From contig JBBQWR010000042.1 in NCBI GenBank assembly GCA_038210495.1, positions 1 to 54,369 of the forward strand: a stretch of 54,369 nt of DNA. Direction: 5' to 3'. The stretch is from JBBQWR01 sp038210495 (GTDB lineage Bacteria > Planctomycetota > Planctomycetia > Pirellulales > DATAWG01). This document shows positions 16,706-26,900 of this stretch, one piece after another. Within the stretch, counting starts at the first letter, position 1. Each line of letters opens with the position of its first letter. The position numbers and the translations under genes were made by a program. The notes under the pieces are model-generated. The model saw nothing but the letters and a program-made list of their open reading frames with translations. It did no database searches and had not been told where the DNA came from.

Positions 16706-16939
16706 TCAGCGACATTCATTTTTCATCGGCTCAGTCTCGGAATGAGCGATCGGAAGTCGTAGCGGCGCGGACTGGCGTCGTTCTTGTTTCGACGCTTCAA
16801 CGCTGATTATTTGGCGGCCACTTCGAGCTTCCTGCTCTTTTAGGTCGCGAAAAATCGCTTGAAGGTCGTAATGGAACTTGGCCGCATAGTCGTCCTTTAT
16901 CCGCCGAATTTCGTCCACAGTCGGATCCGACCAGGTCAT
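16706..16939 (-). CDS. Small hypothetical protein, antitoxin-like
   Basis: A 77-residue protein starting TWSDPTVDEIRRIKDDYAAK and continuing FHYDLQAIFRDLKEQEARSG. This N-terminal helical pattern recalls small proteins found in cyanobacteria and planctomycetes, sometimes next to toxin genes. No toxin partner is visible here. The C-terminal third is basic and low in complexity. It lies 30 bases upstream of the vWA-like lipoprotein's stop codon, on the same strand and upstream of nothing else, so it may be the last gene of a short unit. No function is assigned. Confidence 0.65.
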   Translation of the reverse strand: MTWSDPTVDEIRRIKDDYAAKFHYDLQAIFRDLKEQEARSGRQIISVEASKQERRQSAPLRLPIAHSETEPMKNECR

Positions 16940-16969
16940 GGCGTGAACTCCCTAAGTTCCTCGGGCGTC

Positions 16970-18616
16970 TCACTGCTCCGACATCTCCCAGCCAGGCAGC
17001 TCCGAGGATAATTCTCGTTCCGCGAGCACGGCCCAGGGGGTGCCGGGGTGTTCTTTCAACACTCGATTCAAATACATGATGGAGTTAGTCGCCATCTTGT
17101 TGAGCACGCTGCTGGACGTGATGGTTTCGGCCCGGGTGAGCACGAATGCGCTGCTTTTGGGGTCTTTGAACGCTTTGCCCTGCTTGATCGAGGCTAGCAG
17201 CGAGTTGTAGCCATCGATACGAGCCTTGGCCGCGAGCATCCGCCCCATCGCCAAGTCGAACTCGACCTGCCAGCGGGCGCCGGTCAGCTTGGATCGTTCC
17301 GACTCTCCTTTGGACAGCACGTCGTACAGTTTATCGACGTCGAGCGATTTTTCCGCCGCCGGCCGCTGGGCGTTGGTGATCATGTTGGCCAACTGGGCTT
17401 CGTTTTTCGGCCGCGTGAAGTAGGTCGTCAGATTCTTCTTGTCGGATCTCAGCACGCCGGTGAAGGGAACCATGGCCGCGTTGTGCAGGGCCATGCGAGC
17501 CTTGTTCTCGTTCAAGAGTTCCTGATACTTTTTCTCCGAAACGTAATCGGGGGCATACTTTTTCTGCAGTGCCGGATCGATGTCGCCCGAGGCGTCGGTC
17601 GTCCAGCCGGGGCTCTGCTCGGGCATTCGGATACGAAAGAACTGCCCCTTCGTATCGTGGCACAGCCGCTCGAGGCCGTACGGTCCGTACCCGGAGTCGG
17701 TCAAATCGTTCTCGGCCATCACATCGGAATTGGGCGGCGGATATTGCAGCCCGATCCGCTCGAGGGCCGCCGATTCGCTCGGGATTTTATCGGGCTCGAC
17801 GTTGGCTGGCCGGCCAAAGGAAATCGCCTGCCCCATGCCGAACACCTGCGCGGCTTTTTCGCGGAGCTTAGGCACGGCCTGATCGTACTCGCTCCAATCC
17901 TTGCCCGCTTGATTCGCCGCAATCACGAACAGCACCGCGAACCCCTTCGCGCGATAGGGCAAAAACTGGTCGGCCGCTTTATTGACGGCCGCGAATGTGA
18001 CAGGGCTTTCGGTTTTGTCTTCGCCGATGCCGCTCAGCAGATTGGACACTTGGGTCGTATCGGCGACCGGCTCGGCCGTCACCATCGTGACGCCGTCGCC
18101 GTAGGTAACGATCGCCGTTGAGAGTGGGTGCTTTCCCTTGGACTTCGCGATTGCCCGTTGCGACGCCTGGGGAATGCCCAGCGCCATGCCGCCGCGAACG
18201 CTGGCCGACGGCGCCGATTTGTCGATCAACCATACGACAAGCGTGGGCCGAATTTTCAGCGTCTCGGCAATTTCCGAACTGATCGCGAACAAGGCCCGAG
18301 CGTTGTCGTTCTCCGGCCGAGGTTCCGAGGCGATGTCGACGGCAGCCGGTCGTGTTTCGGTTGGCGGATTGGGATAAGGCGCCGATTCCACGGCCGCGGG
18401 AATCGGCTTGCCACCACCACCCGAATCCGTCGGTTTGACGGCCACGACCTTCGACGGATCAACCGGCTTGACGTGTTTGCGGATCGAATCGGTCGGCTCG
18501 GACGATGCGGTCGGCTTAGGCCCGACGCGAGTCTGAGTATCCGAATCGTCGCAGCCGGCCGCCAAGCAGCAGACGCCAGCCACCAGCAACCACCGCAGCG
18601 CCTCAGTCCGTGGCAT
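16970..18616 (-). CDS. von Willebrand factor A-like lipoprotein
   Basis: A 548-residue exported lipoprotein. The signal ends in the lipobox LAAGC, giving an acylated cysteine around residue 22. A Pro/Ser/Thr linker of about 100 residues follows. The next region resembles a vWA fold: a strand PTLVVWLIDKSAPS with the metal-site-like D-x-S, then helices, then AVLFVIAANQAGKDW. The MIDAS motif is imperfect (DKSAP instead of DxSxS), so metal binding is uncertain. The C-terminal 200 residues are not recognised. The longest frame starts at 18844 inside sucC; ATG 18616 is chosen for the signal peptide. It is divergent from sucC across about 200 bases that must hold both promoters. Confidence 0.75.
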   Translation of the reverse strand: MPRTEALRWLLVAGVCCLAAGCDDSDTQTRVGPKPTASSEPTDSIRKHVKPVDPSKVVAVKPTDSGGGGKPIPAAVESAPYPNPPTETRPAAVDIASEPRPENDNARALFAISSEIAETLKIRPTLVVWLIDKSAPSASVRGGMALGIPQASQRAIAKSKGKHPLSTAIVTYGDGVTMVTAEPVADTTQVSNLLSGIGEDKTESPVTFAAVNKAADQFLPYRAKGFAVLFVIAANQAGKDWSEYDQAVPKLREKAAQVFGMGQAISFGRPANVEPDKIPSESAALERIGLQYPPPNSDVMAENDLTDSGYGPYGLERLCHDTKGQFFRIRMPEQSPGWTTDASGDIDPALQKKYAPDYVSEKKYQELLNENKARMALHNAAMVPFTGVLRSDKKNLTTYFTRPKNEAQLANMITNAQRPAAEKSLDVDKLYDVLSKGESERSKLTGARWQVEFDLAMGRMLAAKARIDGYNSLLASIKQGKAFKDPKSSAFVLTRAETITSSSVLNKMATNSIMYLNRVLKEHPGTPWAVLAERELSSELPGWEMSEQ

Positions 18617-18823
18617 GTTCGCGCTCGCCTGAGAAAAGTAGGTTACCTTGAGAAATGCACGTTCAATTGTAGCAATGGCCGCCGACCATCGCCTAGTCCG
18701 CGGCGCAAATCGCGAGAATGACGGGCCAGACTCAGCCGCCCGTTCGGCTCCCATAGCAACCGCTTCTGTCGCCGTTATAATGTGCGGCTGTTGATCGACT
18801 GAACTTTCGCCGGTAAGCTCGCC

Positions 18824-20014
18824 ATGAAAATCCACGAGTATCAAGCCAAGCAGTTGCTGCGGGAGTCCGGTGTACGTACGCCGCGGGGAATCGTCGCCGC
18901 TACGGCCGCTTCATCGGCCGCCGCGTTCCGGGAACTCGGTGGTCCGCTCGCGGTCGTGAAGGCGCAAATTCATGCCGGCGGCCGGGGCAAAGGGTCAATC
19001 AAGACTAATCCCCAGCAGCGAGGCGTCCAACTCGTTCGCTCGGCCGACGAAGCCGCCAAAGCGGCTGGCGGCCTGCTTGGGCAGCCATTGGTCACGTTGC
19101 AAACGGGCCCCGAAGGTCAGGTGGTTCGCCAAGTGCTTGTCGAAGAGGGCTGCGACATCGCTCGCGAACTTTACCTCGGTATCGTCGTCGACCGCGCCGA
19201 GGGCGGCCCTGTGCTTGTCATGTCCAGCGAAGGGGGCATGAACATCGAAGAGGTCGCGGCCAAGACGCCCGAGTTGATTCACAAAGAAGCCTTTTGCCCG
19301 GACGCGGGACTGCAAAGTTATCAAGTTCGCAAGCTGGCGCAAAAGCTCGGATTGAGCACGGCCACCACGCGGGTCGCCGACAAATTTCTGAAACAGCTTT
19401 GCCGAGCGTTCGTCGCGCGCGATTGCAGCATGCTGGAAATCAATCCACTCGTCGTTACCGGCGCCGGCGAATTGGTCGCCCTCGACGCCAAAATGACGTT
19501 CGACGACAACGCCGTCTTCCGGCATCCCGAGCTCGCCGCCTTGCGCGATCTGGCCGAGGAGGAACCGACCGAGGTGCAGGCCAGTAGCGCCGGTCTCAGC
19601 TATGTAAAGCTGCACGGCAACATCGCCTGTCTCGTCAACGGCGCCGGACTGGCCATGAGCACGATGGACCTGATCAAGCTTCACGGCGGGGAGCCGGCTA
19701 ATTTCCTCGACGTCGGCGGCGGCGCCAACGTCGAGCAAGTCACCGAGGCTTTTCGCATCTTGCTTTCCGATAAGGGAGTGCAAGCCGTGCTGGTGAACAT
19801 CTTCGGCGGCATCATGCGCTGCACCACGATCGCCACGGCCCTGGTCGCGGCCTACAAAACCGTCGGTTTCAACGTCCCGCTCGTCGTGCGCCTCGAAGGA
19901 ACCGAAGTCGAAGAGGGCCGCAAGATCCTCGCCACCAGCGGCGCAAAAATCATCAGCGCCATCGGCCTCACCGACGCCGCCCAAAAAGTCGTCGCCGCCG
20001 CCAACGCCGCCTAA
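18824..20014 (+). CDS. sucC: Succinyl-CoA ligase (ADP-forming) subunit beta
   Basis: A 396-residue beta subunit of succinyl-CoA synthetase, the TCA-cycle enzyme that makes ATP or GTP from succinyl-CoA. The ATP-grasp domain starts MKIHEYQAKQLLRESGV and has the nucleotide loop KAQIHAGGRGKG at 46-57. The C-terminal ligase domain shows LVNGAGLAMSTMD and the FLDVGGGA segment. Length and order match the family. sucD follows after 68 bases in the same direction, so the two form an operon. Nucleotide specificity cannot be fixed by eye. Confidence 0.97.
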   Translation: MKIHEYQAKQLLRESGVRTPRGIVAATAASSAAAFRELGGPLAVVKAQIHAGGRGKGSIKTNPQQRGVQLVRSADEAAKAAGGLLGQPLVTLQTGPEGQVVRQVLVEEGCDIARELYLGIVVDRAEGGPVLVMSSEGGMNIEEVAAKTPELIHKEAFCPDAGLQSYQVRKLAQKLGLSTATTRVADKFLKQLCRAFVARDCSMLEINPLVVTGAGELVALDAKMTFDDNAVFRHPELAALRDLAEEEPTEVQASSAGLSYVKLHGNIACLVNGAGLAMSTMDLIKLHGGEPANFLDVGGGANVEQVTEAFRILLSDKGVQAVLVNIFGGIMRCTTIATALVAAYKTVGFNVPLVVRLEGTEVEEGRKILATSGAKIISAIGLTDAAQKVVAAANAA

Positions 20015-20082
20015 ATGCTTTTTTCTTGGCGTTGGTATTCGTACCCGTCACTCACCACCCGCCACTCGCCACCCTCCCTGCC

Positions 20083-20964
20083 ATGTCCATCCTGATCGAC
20101 AAATCCACTCGCGTCATCTGTCAAGGCATTACCGGCCGGGTCGGGCAGTTTCACACCAAAGGCTGTCTCGAATACGGGACAAAGATGGTCGGCGGCGTCA
20201 CGCCCGGCAAGCGCGGCGAAAAGGTCGAAGGACTTCCGGTGTTCGACACGGTGGTCGAAGCGGTCGAGGCCACCGGCGCCGACGCGACGATGATTTTCGT
20301 CCCGCCGCCGTTCACCGCCGACGCGATTCTCGAGGCCGTCGACGCGGGCATCAAGACGGTCATCGCGATCACCGAAGGGGTGCCCGTGCTGGACATGGCC
20401 CGGATTTATGAGATCGTCCGCCGCAGTTCGAGCCGGCTGATCGGCCCCAACTGCCCCGGCGTGATCACGCCCGACGAGTGCAAAATCGGCATCATGCCGG
20501 GCTACATTCACAAGCAGGGCCCGGTCGGATTGATGAGCCGAAGCGGCACGCTCACGTATGAAGCGGTCTGGCAGCTTACTTGCGTGGGCCTCGGCCAATC
20601 GACCTGCGTCGGTCTCGGCGGCGACCCGATCGTCGGCACGTCGTTCGTCGATCTGCTTACGATGTTCGAAGCCGACCCGGCGACCGAGGCGATCCTGATG
20701 ATGGGCGAAATCGGCGGCTCGGCCGAAGAGGAAGCCGCCGCGTATGTAAAAGCCCACGTCACCAAGCCAGTGGCGGCGTTCGTCGCCGGCCGGACCGCCC
20801 CGCCAGGCAAACGCATGGGTCACGCCGGGGCGATTATCACCGGAGGCAAAGGCACGGCCGCGGACAAAGTCGCCGCTTTAGAGTCCGCTGGAATCATCGT
20901 CGCCGACAGCCCGGCCGACATGGCCACCGCCGTCCAACGAGCCATCGCCGCCAAGCGCCGCTGA
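20083..20964 (+). CDS. sucD: Succinyl-CoA ligase subunit alpha
   Basis: A 293-residue alpha subunit of succinyl-CoA synthetase. It starts with the CoA-binding Rossmann motif TRVICQGITGRVGQFHTK. The phosphohistidine that carries the phosphate is His247 in GHAGAI. The segment LIGPNCPGVI and the RSGTLTYEA loop are also present. The frame is open from 20026, but ATG 20083 matches the family N-terminus. It forms an operon with sucC upstream. Near residues 165-180 the duplication-like CVGLGQSTCVGLGG is close to the normal DVGFGQSTCVGIGG and needs no special explanation. Confidence 0.97.
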   Translation: MSILIDKSTRVICQGITGRVGQFHTKGCLEYGTKMVGGVTPGKRGEKVEGLPVFDTVVEAVEATGADATMIFVPPPFTADAILEAVDAGIKTVIAITEGVPVLDMARIYEIVRRSSSRLIGPNCPGVITPDECKIGIMPGYIHKQGPVGLMSRSGTLTYEAVWQLTCVGLGQSTCVGLGGDPIVGTSFVDLLTMFEADPATEAILMMGEIGGSAEEEAAAYVKAHVTKPVAAFVAGRTAPPGKRMGHAGAIITGGKGTAADKVAALESAGIIVADSPADMATAVQRAIAAKRR

Positions 20965-20970
20965 TACGAG

Positions 20971-21126
20971 GCAATTTTTCTCGCCAAGGCGCAAAGAAGG
21001 CGGGAGAAGAAAGGGAAAAACTATTCCTGAATTGCTCGCGATCCTTTTTTCACACGGCCCAACGTGCTTTGCCTTCGTGCTTTTGCCTTCGTCTTCGCGT
21101 TTTTCGCATCTTCGCGGTAAAAGTTG
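20971..21126. repeat. Degenerate inverted repeat between convergent genes
   Basis: The gap between sucD and the leftward DUF6268-like gene is framed by two related arms: CTCGCCAAGGCGCAAAGA near 20980 and its imperfect complement around 21092-21126 (TCTTCGCGTTTTTCGCATC). Motifs of this GCGAAGA type recur in intergenic DNA of many bacteria. It may act as a two-way terminator; no gene is visible inside. Confidence 0.4.
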
Positions 21127-21148
21127 CCTCGTCCGTCTTCGCAGTTGA

Positions 21149-22240
21149 TCAATAAACCAGCGCCGCCCGCGCGAGCAGCGTGCTCGGCGGATCGAACGAT
21201 GGAGTCGAACTTGTGTAGGAGATGTGCCGGCCGAAGACGTAGCCGTATTCGATCCGAAATCCGAGGCCGCCGTTGGTGCTGATCTGTTCGACGCCGTTGA
21301 TTGCCCGGAAATCTTCGATGTCGACCAAATCGTTTTCGCCGCTGGCCCGGCGAATCGCGTACTCGCCGCCGCCGAATTCGGCGGCGAAGTACCACCACCG
21401 CTCGAAGCCGTAGCCGACCTGAAATCGATGGGCCAGTCGCGGTCTCGGTGGGATGAGTTCAAACCGCGTATTGTCGTCGGGCAAATACATCAGCCCGGCC
21501 AGCGGAACCCAATGCACGTCATGGCGATCCAAGTAGGCGGCCCCCACGCCCACCATTAGCCGCGGCGTGAATCGGTAGCCGATTACCGCATAATACGGCA
21601 ATCGGAAGCCATAGTTGGCATTGTTGTCGCCGTCCGAATGAAACCCGGGCTGAATACCCACGTCGTACACAAAATTGTCCGGCAACTTTCCCAGCAGCGC
21701 TACCTGCAAGTTCGCGTCGTATAGTTTTGGCGGCAGGTCGGGACCGGTGGGCCCATCGACGAAATGCACTTGCCCGTCCGGCGTAATCATGAACGCCGAA
21801 TCTTCCGAGAAGGGGAACGGCACGGCGAGCGTGGTGGTCAGATCCAAGTCGGTGAAACCCACGCCGCTACGGCCATTGCGCGGCAAATAGGTCGCGTCGA
21901 ACATCAGTTGCTGCACGAACTTTTGTTTCACGCCTTGTAGAAGCGGGTCGGACGGGGCGACTGTCGGCACGACGACGTTGTTGTCGATGACGACCGGCTG
22001 GCCTGGGTCGCCGGGTAGGATGTAATCTTCGCACAGCCCGGGGCTTTGAGCGGTTCGCAATTGTCCGGGCAGTTCGACGGCCGGAGTGCTGAATGCGGTT
22101 TCGCCGTTTTGGTAATTGTAGAGGCGCAGGGATTCGGAGGCGCTGGCGGCGTCAAGCGCGGCGACGCTGGCGAGAAGTGCAACCGATATTGGACCGAACC
22201 AGCGCAACTTGCGAATCTCCGTCTCTTTGCGTCCCAACAT
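21149..22240 (-). CDS. Outer-membrane beta-barrel protein, DUF6268-like
   Basis: A 363-residue exported protein. The first 35 residues form a signal peptide with core ISVALLASVAALDAASA. After a 60-residue linker, alternating polar and hydrophobic strands run to the C-terminus, which ends LLARAALVY, an aromatic end typical of outer-membrane barrels. Segments such as VGVGAAYLDRHDVHWVPLAGL and YFAAEFGGGEYAIRRASG are shared with the next gene, so the two are paralogues. I place both in the DUF6268 type from overall pattern. The role is unknown; a porin-like or envelope function is inferred. The gene is separated from its paralogue by a copy of the 96-bp repeat. Confidence 0.7.
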   Translation of the reverse strand: MLGRKETEIRKLRWFGPISVALLASVAALDAASASESLRLYNYQNGETAFSTPAVELPGQLRTAQSPGLCEDYILPGDPGQPVVIDNNVVVPTVAPSDPLLQGVKQKFVQQLMFDATYLPRNGRSGVGFTDLDLTTTLAVPFPFSEDSAFMITPDGQVHFVDGPTGPDLPPKLYDANLQVALLGKLPDNFVYDVGIQPGFHSDGDNNANYGFRLPYYAVIGYRFTPRLMVGVGAAYLDRHDVHWVPLAGLMYLPDDNTRFELIPPRPRLAHRFQVGYGFERWWYFAAEFGGGEYAIRRASGENDLVDIEDFRAINGVEQISTNGGLGFRIEYGYVFGRHISYTSSTPSFDPPSTLLARAALVY

Positions 22241-22338
22241 TTGTAACGGGATGGCGAACGGTAGTCGCCGAATCGCGCACAGCAGGCTTACTACGCCTTC
22301 CGCTCGCTTTTAGTAACCCTAACTTTACGGTTCTGTGT

Positions 22339-22436
22339 GGCCGGGGCTCGCGGCGAAGGGAAGCCCCGGTGCCTTGCTCTCGAAGCCGAAACCACTCTCC
22401 TGGGCTTCGGCGAGGACGCCTCCAGCCCCGGCGCCC
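22339..22436 (+). repeat. Dispersed ~96-bp repeat, copy B
   Basis: Second copy of the element at 1975-2070, in the same orientation and nearly full length. Both ends and internal CCACTCTCCTGGGCTTCGG are retained with scattered substitutions. It lies between two paralogous outer-membrane genes. Confidence 0.75.
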
Positions 22437-22456
22437 ATAGTTTTGGTAAGACCCCT

Positions 22457-23752
22457 TTAGTAGGAGACGCCGGCTCGGACCATGAACGCGTTGGACAAAT
22501 CCACCTCGCGTGGATTGTTGCTCCGGTATCGCAATTCGCGGTCGAGCGCCGTGCCCACTTCGAGATATCCGCGGACGGCTGCCGTACTGGTCTCGGGAAT
22601 AAATTCCAGTCCGGTCGACATCTTAATGTCGTTGTAGTCGAAATCGTCCGAGACTCCGTCGGCTCGTCGAATCGTCCATGCGCCGCCGCCATACTCGGCC
22701 GTCGAATACAGCCAAATCTGATACGTCCCGGTCGTTGTAATTCGGTGCGTGTATTTGGGCCGCGGGAAGAACAACTCGATCCGCGTGTCAGGATCGGGCG
22801 ACCAAAAAACACCGCCGGCCGGCAACATCTTTACGTAGTTGCGATCGAGGTACACGACGCCCAACTTGAAATGCACCGTGGGGCTGTAATTGACGACCGC
22901 CAGGGCCCGCCCCATCTCGCGAATGCTGTGGCGCGTGTTGAACGTGTGATAGTCGGTGAACACGCCCACGCGCGCGCCAAGCTCCGCTCCGAGCCAAGGC
23001 GAAAATTGCGGCGCCCAGGCGCCGTCGATATATGCGTCGTACGTCTGCGCCGGCAGATCGGCGGACCCCGGCCCATGCCCCGGCGGACCACTAAATAAGT
23101 GCAGCCCATAACCGGGCGTCACCAGCAGCGGCGCCTTATTCCAGCCCAGTGGAAACGCGAACGTCGCCGAAGTCTCGATGTCGTTGATCGACAACCGCAA
23201 ATTGCCCGAGTCGTACATGTACGTCTCTTGCAGGCGAATCTCCTGAAAGAACCGAGACCAGCCATTGATCATCTCGAGGGGGTTTTCCATCGGCGAGCCG
23301 GGGCCGGTGTAAGTCGGCGCCCCGTTGGGATACAAATATCCCGGCTGGGTCGGCGCGGGATTGTAATACGGGTCGGCGCCGTAAGGGGGCGCGGCGTATG
23401 GACCGGGAACAGCGCCTGGTTGCACGGCCCCCGGCTGATACGGCGGATAGGGTCCCGGTTGCACGACTCCGGGCGGATAGGCGCCCGGAACCGCGGTATA
23501 GGGAGTCGATCCGGGTGGGCTATAAATCGCGGGCGGCCCGGAGAGGCCTGGATCGGCATAAGCGTCCCAGCCCGGCGCACCTGGAACGGCCGTGCCTCCG
23601 GAAATCGCCGGCGGCCCGATGTCAGCCGGCTGCGAAACCTGGGTCGGAAACAAAATTCGCTGTTGGCCCCCACTCGTCGAAGCCAGCATCGCCAGCAGCC
23701 CGGTGACCAACGCCCCTTGGGCGCACGATCGACGAATTGGAATGAATTCCAT
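22457..23752 (-). CDS. Outer-membrane beta-barrel protein, DUF6268-like, with Pro/Gly/Tyr-rich N-terminus
   Basis: A 431-residue paralogue of the preceding gene. A signal peptide at about 1-28 (QGALVTGLLAMLASTSGG) is followed by roughly 110 residues dominated by Pro, Gly, Tyr and Ala, with many YPPG- and GAVPG-like words. This looks like a disordered spacer, perhaps crossing the periplasm or attached to the cell wall. From about residue 170 the strands match the paralogue: VVYLDRNYVKMLPAGGVFW and YSTAEYGGGAWTIRRADG correspond to its YLDRHDVHWVPLAGL and AEFGGGEYAIRRASG. The C-terminus ends MVRAGVSY. Function unknown. Confidence 0.7.
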   Translation of the reverse strand: MEFIPIRRSCAQGALVTGLLAMLASTSGGQQRILFPTQVSQPADIGPPAISGGTAVPGAPGWDAYADPGLSGPPAIYSPPGSTPYTAVPGAYPPGVVQPGPYPPYQPGAVQPGAVPGPYAAPPYGADPYYNPAPTQPGYLYPNGAPTYTGPGSPMENPLEMINGWSRFFQEIRLQETYMYDSGNLRLSINDIETSATFAFPLGWNKAPLLVTPGYGLHLFSGPPGHGPGSADLPAQTYDAYIDGAWAPQFSPWLGAELGARVGVFTDYHTFNTRHSIREMGRALAVVNYSPTVHFKLGVVYLDRNYVKMLPAGGVFWSPDPDTRIELFFPRPKYTHRITTTGTYQIWLYSTAEYGGGAWTIRRADGVSDDFDYNDIKMSTGLEFIPETSTAAVRGYLEVGTALDRELRYRSNNPREVDLSNAFMVRAGVSY

Positions 23753-23943
23753 GACAGCACACGCGCGGAAAAATGCCGATCGGCAAAAAAGAAAAGTTAG
23801 CGGCGATGGAATACCAAACCACCGCCCCTTCGGTCAAGCCCGGCCAAAACTTGAGCCGAACCGAAAAGGCATTTTTCGGCGAGCAACCGCCCAGTGTGCG
23901 AATTTCCGAGGACGACACTACCGGCGATAATAGCCGGGGACAG

Positions 23944-26900
23944 CTATTTGCTAGGCCTCGGCTCCGGAAAATCTTGCTTGTAGCGCTTCAGCAGCGCCTC
24001 CGGTCCGGCGGACGTGATATAGATTTTGCCGCGGATATTTTTGGATTCCGCCGGCTTGAGGCCGCCAATCCTGAAATCGGAATGCACGCAAACCCCCACG
24101 CCTTGGAACAGTTCCTGATAGGGCTCCCAAGCCGTCGCAAGAATTTGCTTTTCGCTGGCCGAGTAACAACCGATCAGGCCGCAAGTCGGAACGAGCTTGC
24201 TTAAGGGGCGCGGATTGACGTCGCCGCGATCGACGCCGGCCGCCGCGTAAACTTGGCCCGGAGTGTAACGAGCTTTGGTGGCCCATGGCTCGGTAGGGAG
24301 CCGCGTTAGCTTGCCGCCGATGTAGACAAAGCATGAGGACAGATAATCGTCTTGCCCGCGACCCGTGAACTTGTCCACTCGCACGCAAGGCTGGGCCCAT
24401 TGAGCGTCGGAGACCTTGTCCGTGGGATTTTTGGCGGTCACTTGGAAATCGATTTCGTCGGTCGCGTCGTCCGGCCGCCGGACCGTGATGCGATGCGTGA
24501 GAATCACTCCATCGGACAGAAGCGATCTCAGTTCCAGCGCCAATCCGTCGGCCTCCGCCGAAACGAGCTTCGTTTGCTGCGGAATCACGGTCTGAGCCCA
24601 GTCGCGATCGGTCGAACCCGGTTTGCAAACGGCCTCCAGATAGTGGACCCGGACTTCGCCGCCCGGAAGATGCCAACCGCGAATCGTCAACCAATCGTCG
24701 CGCCAATCGAGTCGCAGCCTGGAGGCTGTCGCTTTCGGAGCGCCCGGAGACGGCGCGCCAGTCGATGTCGCGCTGTCTGGAGTTGCGTTGTTTGGAGTTG
24801 CGCTGTCTGGAGTTGCGCTAGTGGGCGTTGCGTCTGTTTTTGGCGTCTCTCTTTTCGGCGATTCACTCTGGGACGGATTGGTTTTTGGTTTATCCGTCGG
24901 CAGCAGCGTCTGCGTCTTGGTGGCCAAGTAGGCAAACAAGTTGCGAATCTCGGCGGGGTTCATCTTGTCCAATTGCCGCTCCGGCATGAGCGAAAGATTC
25001 GACGGTTTGAGATCGTCTATGTCGTCCGTCGAAATCGTGATTCGCTGCGTTTCCGTCTGCAGCACGATCGCCTTGGGCGATTGCTCCTTGACGATGCCCG
25101 AGATCAGGCGCCCGTCCTTTAAGTAGGCCGTCTTCATCCGATAATCGTTCGGCACGGCCGTGCTCGGATCGACGACTTTTTGGACGACGTAGTCGACGTT
25201 GGCCCTGTTGGCGCCCGTAAGGTCGGGACCGATCTTGCCTCCCTCGCCGAACAGCGAATGGCACTGGGCGCACGTCTTAGTGAATATAAGGCGGCCGGCC
25301 GATGCGTCGCCGGCCTTAATCGAATCGGCGGTCAACAGCGTTTTGAAGTGATCGATCTGCTCTTTCTTGTCGGCGGGACTATCGCGGAGCGTGCCCCAGA
25401 CTTTCGCCAGTCGATCGTCGAGTTGCTTGTTGGCGAATTGCTTGATCTGCCGGGCATGGCTAATCGAGACATCGGCGACCGCGACCTTGCCGTTTTCGAG
25501 GGCCGAGAGCAGCGCCCGGGCAAATAAGGGCCGCGCGACCAATGTGCCGATCGCGTCCCGTTTTTCGGCCGGCGTGAGTTCCGCGAATTTGGCCAGAATC
25601 AAATTCGGCGTGCGCGGGTCATCGTAGGCGCCAAGGCCCTGCAGGGCTCTGGAACGCACCGCCGGCTCGTCGAGCAATTTCTGCAACAGCGGCGCGATAT
25701 CGGAGCGAGCCTCGACGAGCACGTCGATCGCTTGCAGCCTTTTATTGAGATCGGCCCGGGAATCGCCCGCGACCGTTTTGAGCGAATCGAGGGCCCCGGT
25801 GTCGCCAAAGATGACCGCCAAGCCATAGGCTTCAGCTTGGATTGCCGCCGACGGATGCGTCGAGATTTTGGCGTAGAGTTCGACCCAACCGTCGGGTTTC
25901 TTTTCTTGGCGGCGCCCGCGAAGCGCGTCGTGCATGCCGCGGAGCAAATCGAGTTGCACGGCGGGATCATCCGTCCGAACGATCGCTTTTGTGACAAAGC
26001 TCGTCCCTACGGTCGGGTTCTGTCCCGGCTCTCCGATTGTAACTCGTCGCGCAATATACCGCCGCACGGTCGGGATTTTACAGTCCAAAGCGAGCGCCAG
26101 TCCACGAGCCGGATCGGCGGCGACCGCGCCTTCGACGCCGTACCACATCATCAGCGGCAGATTTTTATCGCTCGCGTCCTCCGCGTGTCCTACCAGCGCC
26201 GTGGCAATCGGCCACCGCTCGGCGGGCGGAATCCTTTGAAGCGACGAAGCCAAATTCAGTCGCACGAACGGCGAGGGGTCTTCCTTCGCTAATCGCGCGA
26301 ACTCCTCGCGAGCCGCCTCAGCGGGATTCTTGTCCTCGACCAAAAATCGTATCGCCCAGACTCGCACGTTGTCGCTGGCGTGCCGCAGTAGCGGGACGAG
26401 ATACTCCGGCGGCGTCGCCTCAATCACATGCAATGCCCACAGCGCCCGCAGCTTCCGCGGCACGCTTGCCTCCGCGTCGAACATTTTTTTCAGTTCGTCG
26501 CGAGCCGCGGCCATGTCGTGGCCCGCGGCTGCCCGTTCCTGCAAGATTCGCCTAGCGTGCCGTACATACCAATCGTTCTTGTGCAATTGCAGTTTCACCA
26601 GCTCGCCGTCGCTTAGCTTTGTCAGATCGAGATCGGTCGGCACGGGATTCGGTTTGCCATACACGATTTTGTACATTCGTCCGCTGCTCCGATCGGTGAC
26701 GGCATAGTTATGGCACTCGCCGTTGTCGCACCAATCGGACATCATTACGCCGCCGTCAGGACCGTACTTGAGATTCAGCCCACGGAACCAGACGTCGTTG
26801 GCAAATAAGAAATCCTTGCCATGTTTGCCAACGTAGTCCGAGCCGCTGCGTTCCAAGAGATCGTTGTTCACGCGGTTGCCGTGAATGTTGCACATGAACA

